In this document: positions 60,477 to 64,000 of the stretch, piece after piece
Layout of the letters: the number at the start of each line of letters is the position of its first letter
Numbering within the stretch: position 1 is the stretch's first letter
Origin: an uncultured Treponema sp.
GTDB lineage: Bacteria > Spirochaetota > Spirochaetia > Treponematales > Treponemataceae
DNA length: 64,000 nucleotides
Direction: 5' to 3'
Assembly (NCBI GenBank): GCA_946615905.1
Contig: CAMOIE010000006.1
Coordinates: 1-64,000 of the forward strand
Notes under the pieces: generated by a model
What the model saw: the letters and a program-made list of their open reading frames with translations, nothing else
The model's database searches: none
Told to the model about the DNA's origin: nothing
Program-made: the position numbers and the translations under genes

Positions 60477-61529
60477 TTATTCTAGAACAGTATCTTCAAT
60501 TTTTGCGAACTGGTCGCTGTAAAGACCTGCGATGTTGGAACCGTAGTCTGCAATCAGGCGGATAATATTGCGGGGATTATCCTTTTTGTCACAGCCGTTC
60601 AGGCGGTCGCCTGCATCACCGAGTCCTGGCATGATGTAGGCCTTTTCGTTCAAAGTCGGGTCCAGCCAAAGAGTATAGCAAGTGCAGTTCGGAAGCGCCC
60701 TGGTTACGCGCAGAGAGCCTTTGAGGGCGGAAATCACGTTGAAGAATTTGATTGACTTGGGTTTTACGCCCTGGGCCTCAAGATATTTTACGACAGTGAC
60801 AAGGGAGCCACCGGTTGCGTTCATCGGGTCGGCAAAAACCCAGTCCTTTCCGTCAAGCTCCTCAATATTGAAGAAGGAATTTTTGAGATTCAAAACGTAT
60901 TCCATGTTGTTTTCCTGCTTTGTATCGTCGCGGTTGATTTTAAAGAGGGCGAAGGGGGTCACATATCTGTGGCTTGAATATTCCTCGATTTCCTTTGACA
61001 TGATCACGGACGGCAAAAGGGCTCCGCGGAGCATCACGCACATGACGGTATTCTCAATTTTGTGGTCGATGTCAGGAATTTTGTGGACTGCATAGTTCTG
61101 CACGGGAGAAGTCACCGGAGTTTTTACTATGATGTGGCCTTTCTCATTTGAATGCTCGTCAGTGTAGGCGAGGCGGAAAAGCATCTCGTATGCGCGCTGG
61201 ACGTAATACAAAAATTCCTGATGGCTTGTGCCCTGGTCTCGAAGTTTTGCTATTACGCGACTGGCCTCGGCGTGGCTTCCCTCTTCAGTCTCAAAAGAGA
61301 AAACTTTAATGGCAGGATTTTCCTTGCAAATCTCCTGAAGTTTGTGTCCCAACTTGTCAAAAGACTCAACGATTTTATCTTTATCAGCAGGTTCAAAAAA
61401 TTTCATCGTGTCTTCGTACATTGACTTGAGTTCCTGCAAGTCAGTCATGTCCTTTTTTGTCAGATAGCCGTCAAGATCCTCTGCTTTAAGGATGATTTTT
61501 TCAGCGTTTTTCATAAGTTCATTCTCCAT
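60477..61529 (-). CDS. upp: Uracil phosphoribosyltransferase with N-terminal extension
   Basis: Salvages uracil with PRPP to UMP. The C-terminal ~210 residues are the UPRT domain: PRPP loop [14 protein letters not shown] near residue 235 and uracil-binding [13 protein letters not shown] near 305. Both active-site motifs look intact, though the PRPP loop has Asn and Leu where Leu and Ala are common. Residues 1 to about 125 are an extra helical region not found in ordinary ~209-residue UPRTs ([40 protein letters not shown]). Its ATG overlaps the stop of the upstream lipoprotein gene by 1 nt (TAATG), so the two are coupled. Confidence 0.85.
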   Translation of the reverse strand: MENELMKNAEKIILKAEDLDGYLTKKDMTDLQELKSMYEDTMKFFEPADKDKIVESFDKLGHKLQEICKENPAIKVFSFETEEGSHAEASRVIAKLRDQGTSHQEFLYYVQRAYEMLFRLAYTDEHSNEKGHIIVKTPVTSPVQNYAVHKIPDIDHKIENTVMCVMLRGALLPSVIMSKEIEEYSSHRYVTPFALFKINRDDTKQENNMEYVLNLKNSFFNIEELDGKDWVFADPMNATGGSLVTVVKYLEAQGVKPKSIKFFNVISALKGSLRVTRALPNCTCYTLWLDPTLNEKAYIMPGLGDAGDRLNGCDKKDNPRNIIRLIADYGSNIAGLYSDQFAKIEDTVLE

Positions 61530-62413
61530 TATTTGTATATCAAAGTTAAAAGTTCATTCCAAGATAAATCTATATCCGTTATAGAAATACGACTTGCAGA
61601 GACCTGCTGGATTTTCGCAGGAATCGGGAATAGGGCTATTTTCAAAAGGGCGCAGGCGGCTTTCGTAGTCCTAGGGTCGGTCATCTCCAAGTCCAGACGG
61701 AATGCGTAGACATTCTCCTTTTTTGACGGGGTCAGAATTCCACTCAAAGACGACACCTTGACGTTCACGGACTTGCCCAAAAAGCGCTTTAAAAATTTCT
61801 GCGGGTCAGGGGCAATCATGCGAATCTCGTAATCGGTTCCGCTTGTCAAAAATTTCACGACATCATCACCGATTCCATTCTGGTAGGCCTGACCTTCAAT
61901 TCCAACATCTTTAGCCAAAAGAGAGTCAAGAGCCTTTCCATAATTTGAAATCATCGGACTGACATCATAGGAGACAAGGACGTTATAATTTGACGGCAGG
62001 GACATTTGAATTGCTGACGCTGACTGCTCATAATAAACCATCTGACTGTCAGGGTCATTTTTGATTTTCCAGCCGTTTTTTTCGTTCAAGGCAGAAGCAG
62101 CGTACTTTATCGGATAATTTCCAAGGATTGCAGCTTCAAATCCATGGTTTGGAGTTCCTGTCGCAATAGCCAGGGTCTCTGTTCTGGAAGAAATTCTTTT
62201 TGCATCCCCTGTCGATGTCCCGGCAATTTTGGCAAAAGCCTGGGTCACAAAATCTTGATTTCCTTTTACCGGAATGTAAATATACATCGCAGCATCCGAA
62301 GAAAGCATAGCCAGAGGATCTACAGCAGGAATATCTGGGGCCGATCTACAGGAAAAAAAGAGGGCACCGCAAATAAGTGCGAGGGTAAAATTTCGTAAGA
62401 TTTTTTTATTCAT
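61529..62413 (-). CDS. Lipoprotein, function unknown
   Basis: 294 residues from ATG 62413 (the longer reading to 62434 crosses a TATAAT). Lipoprotein signal with lipobox FFSC, Cys near residue 21. The mature part has [41 protein letters not shown] and [20 protein letters not shown], a mixed strand/helix pattern without a recognised family. A perfect TATAAT (minus strand 62428-62423) ends 9 nt before the ATG with a weak -35, so the leader is only a few nt. It is coupled to the uracil phosphoribosyltransferase gene; why a lipoprotein should be paired with uracil salvage is unclear. Confidence 0.75.
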   Translation of the reverse strand: MNKKILRNFTLALICGALFFSCRSAPDIPAVDPLAMLSSDAAMYIYIPVKGNQDFVTQAFAKIAGTSTGDAKRISSRTETLAIATGTPNHGFEAAILGNYPIKYAASALNEKNGWKIKNDPDSQMVYYEQSASAIQMSLPSNYNVLVSYDVSPMISNYGKALDSLLAKDVGIEGQAYQNGIGDDVVKFLTSGTDYEIRMIAPDPQKFLKRFLGKSVNVKVSSLSGILTPSKKENVYAFRLDLEMTDPRTTKAACALLKIALFPIPAKIQQVSASRISITDIDLSWNELLTLIYK

Positions 62414-62461
62414 AATCGTAAGATTATAGCACAAAAGATGATAGAATTGGTACGCTTTTAA

Positions 62462-62489
62462 TTGATTTTTATGCTGGAATTTCTATAAT
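62462..62489 (+). promoter_or_regulatory. Promoter of cation transporter gene, 6 nt before ATG
   Basis: TTGATT (62462-62467), 16-nt spacer, perfect TATAAT (62484-62489), then six T residues and the ATG at 62496. No Shine-Dalgarno. Predicted leaderless mRNA. Confidence 0.6.
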
Positions 62490-62495
62490 TTTTTT

Positions 62496-63425
62496 ATGCA
62501 CCGTTCCCGTTCATATTACATCCGCTTAGCCGGAACTATCGCCGCAATCGGAAATTTGATTCTCTGTGCCATAAAACTCCTCTTCGGCTGGAAGACAGGG
62601 AGTCTTGCCGTAATCGGCGACGGAATCGACTCCTCAACAGACGTTCTGATTGCCCTCACGGCGATTTTCGTGAGCGGGATTGTCGCCCAACCCGGTGACT
62701 CAGACCACCCCTGGGGGCACGGTCGGGCAGAGACAACAGCAACGCTGATTCTCTCCTGCGTAATTTTCTACGCGGGCTTGCAGCTGACAATCACTTCAAT
62801 TTCTTCAATAATAAAGGGAAAAATCGCAAGCGAGATTTCCTGGCTTGCGGTGGCGGCGGCCGCAATCTCAATCTGCGGGAAAGCCCTTCTCGCCCTCTCC
62901 CAGTTCGCAATCGCGAAAATCTCGGATTCTGAAATCGTCAAGGCCAACGCCGAGAACATGAAAAGCGACATAATCCTGTCAGCCGGAGTTCTCGCGGGTC
63001 TTCTTGCAAGCCACTTTTTCGCTCAGCCCCTGCTAGACCCGATTTGTGCGATTTTGGTCGGTTTTTGGGTAATAAAAAACGCTGTCAGGCTTTTCAAGGA
63101 GATAAACCTGGAGTTGATGGACGGAAACGCTGACAACTCCCTCTACAAAAAGCTTTTCGCGGCGGCATCTTCCGTTCCGGGCGTGAAAAATCCCCACCGG
63201 GCAAGAATCCGTAAAATCGCATCATGCTTTGACATAGATTTGGACATTGAGGTAGACCCGGCCATGACAGTCTACGATGCCCACGAGCTTTGCGAGCAAG
63301 TCGAGGAGGCCGTCATGGAAAAAATCGACAACGTATACGGAATCGTAGTCCACATAGAGCCGGAAGGCTCCGCCGACCACCAGAGGGAAGAGGAATACGG
63401 TCTGACACCGGATGCGGTGAAGTAA
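62496..63425 (+). CDS. Cation diffusion facilitator family metal transporter
   Basis: Inner-membrane divalent-metal/proton antiporter, 309 residues, about six membrane helices and a C-terminal ferredoxin-like cytoplasmic domain (about 210-295, ending YGIVVHIEPEG). Helix 2 has GDGIDSSTDV with Asp45 and Asp49, the same numbering as E. coli YiiP. HPWGHGRAE follows. In helix 5 the usual HxxxD is N154-x3-D158 (ENMKSDII), so one metal-site histidine is replaced by Asn, which may change selectivity away from zinc, for example to Mn or Fe. The gene is transcribed from a promoter ending 6 nt before the ATG. Confidence 0.9.
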   Translation: MHRSRSYYIRLAGTIAAIGNLILCAIKLLFGWKTGSLAVIGDGIDSSTDVLIALTAIFVSGIVAQPGDSDHPWGHGRAETTATLILSCVIFYAGLQLTITSISSIIKGKIASEISWLAVAAAAISICGKALLALSQFAIAKISDSEIVKANAENMKSDIILSAGVLAGLLASHFFAQPLLDPICAILVGFWVIKNAVRLFKEINLELMDGNADNSLYKKLFAAASSVPGVKNPHRARIRKIASCFDIDLDIEVDPAMTVYDAHELCEQVEEAVMEKIDNVYGIVVHIEPEGSADHQREEEYGLTPDAVK

Positions 63426-63431
63426 ATCGGG

Positions 63432-64000
63432 CTACTCGGACTTTTTCCAAGCATCGATGAATTCAATCATAAACTGCTGGATGTCGCTGAACCACTTTTT
63501 CTGGAAGGCGCAGGCTTCTTTTCCGATGTAGCGGAAGTGCCAGCATTCCCAGCGGAAGCCGGTCACATCCTCATAGCCCTGTGGGAATGAGAGCGACCAG
63601 CCGTAGTCGGCGGCGTGGGCGTCAAGCCACTTGCACATGCGTGTCTGGGCAAAATCATCGGTGATGGAACCAAAGTCAATCGCGACTCCCAGCTGATGCT
63701 GGCTTGTCCCTGGTCTTGCTGACTCGCGCTCAGCTTCTTTCAAGCCGTCAATGCGGACCCATTTTTCAAAAGTCTTTTTCTGGTACTCGTATGAGCGGTA
63801 GGTCGAAGAGACAAGAAGGGTGATTCCGTCTTTTTTGGCCGCGTCAGACATTTTTACAAGAGCCTCGTAGGAATCCGGCCGGAGGGAGAGGTCATTGCGG
63901 TTGATGTTGAAATGGCTGTTTTTTACCAGCTTGACCAGATCCTTCGGAACATAGTCCGAGCCGACCGAGTGTTTTTTGTCAATCAGATAGTAGAGCGAGA
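63432..64000 (-). CDS. VanY/M15B-type D-alanyl-D-alanine carboxypeptidase (5' end beyond window)
   Basis: Zinc peptidase trimming peptidoglycan stem peptides. The frame stays open to the right edge with no start in the last 149 nt, so about 189 codons of a longer gene are seen. The visible part begins SLYYLIDKKHSVGSDYVP, continues with LVSSTYRSYEYQKKTFEKWV, then the zinc/catalytic motif SQHQLGVAIDFG (SxHxxGxAxD) and ECWHFRYIG with the second zinc His. The motifs are intact, so the enzyme is probably active in the periplasm. It converges on the cation transporter gene with a 6-nt gap. Confidence 0.9.
   Translation of the reverse strand, partial: SLYYLIDKKHSVGSDYVPKDLVKLVKNSHFNINRNDLSLRPDSYEALVKMSDAAKKDGITLLVSSTYRSYEYQKKTFEKWVRIDGLKEAERESARPGTSQHQLGVAIDFGSITDDFAQTRMCKWLDAHAADYGWSLSFPQGYEDVTGFRWECWHFRYIGKEACAFQKKWFSDIQQFMIEFIDAWKKSE

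Overview
The window is spirochaete chromosome, almost certainly a Treponema. The supporting signs are a spirochaete-type motility gene set (flbB, flbD, fliY, a FliO/FliZ-type protein, two DUF115/Maf-like proteins), a V-type ATPase operon in E-DUF2764-A-B-D-I-K order, many short-lipobox lipoproteins, a eukaryotic-type hexokinase and a hook protein with the treponemal Lys165/Cys178 pair. The species cannot be fixed from sequence alone. No rRNA, tRNA, insertion sequence, prophage or CRISPR array was recognised.

Layout. 1-3.9 kb (minus): flbB-fliK-flgD-flgE, the middle of a flagellar operon, with flgE running off the left edge. 4-12.4 kb: a secreted metallopeptidase-like protein, hexokinase, a small unknown protein, nicotinate phosphoribosyltransferase, a SHOCT lipoprotein and a receiver-like regulator. 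12.7-19.2 kb: an ankyrin lipoprotein, a TrpR-family repressor, a chemoreceptor, a glutaredoxin and an acyl-ACP thioesterase. 19.2-19.6 kb is non-coding and rich in inverted repeats. 19.6-27 kb (minus): V-type ATPase. 27-44.8 kb (minus): flagellar/motility operon flbD-motA-motB-fliL-fliM-fliY-fliO-fliP-fliQ-fliR-flhB-flhA-flhF-flhG, an unknown membrane protein, fliA, a FapA/DUF342 protein and two small unknowns. 45-51.7 kb: a two-component system, HemW, signal peptidase I, SmpB, a secreted protein, a Sua5/TsaC-like protein and an FtsB/DivIC-like protein. 51.8-59.8 kb (plus): a tightly coupled five-gene operon (giant acidic protein, unknown, two DUF115/Maf-like proteins, membrane protein with a degenerate GGDEF domain). 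59.8-64 kb: a TPR lipoprotein, uracil phosphoribosyltransferase with its partner lipoprotein, a cation diffusion facilitator and a VanY-type peptidase cut by the right edge.

How it fits together. Most of the window builds the periplasmic flagellum: export gate (FlhA/FlhB/FliOPQR), C-ring (FliM/FliY), stator (MotAB/FliL), hook (FlgE/FlgD/FliK), collar (FlbB), placement and number control (FlhF/FlhG) and sigma-28 (FliA). Three sigma-28-like promoters were found by eye: before flbD, before fliL, and before the 51.8-59.8 kb operon. The third links that poorly understood cluster to motility; it is the best candidate here for an undescribed system. The V-type ATPase rotor carries the full set of side-chain Na+ ligands known from Enterococcus NtpK, so it is probably Na+-coupled.

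A second theme is promoter architecture. At least six unlinked genes have a sigma-70-like promoter whose -10 hexamer ends 6-7 nt before the start codon, which predicts leaderless or nearly leaderless mRNAs.

Limits: domain calls and promoters were read by eye without searches. Start codons were moved from the longest ORF where a Shine-Dalgarno sequence or promoter favoured it, as stated in each entry.
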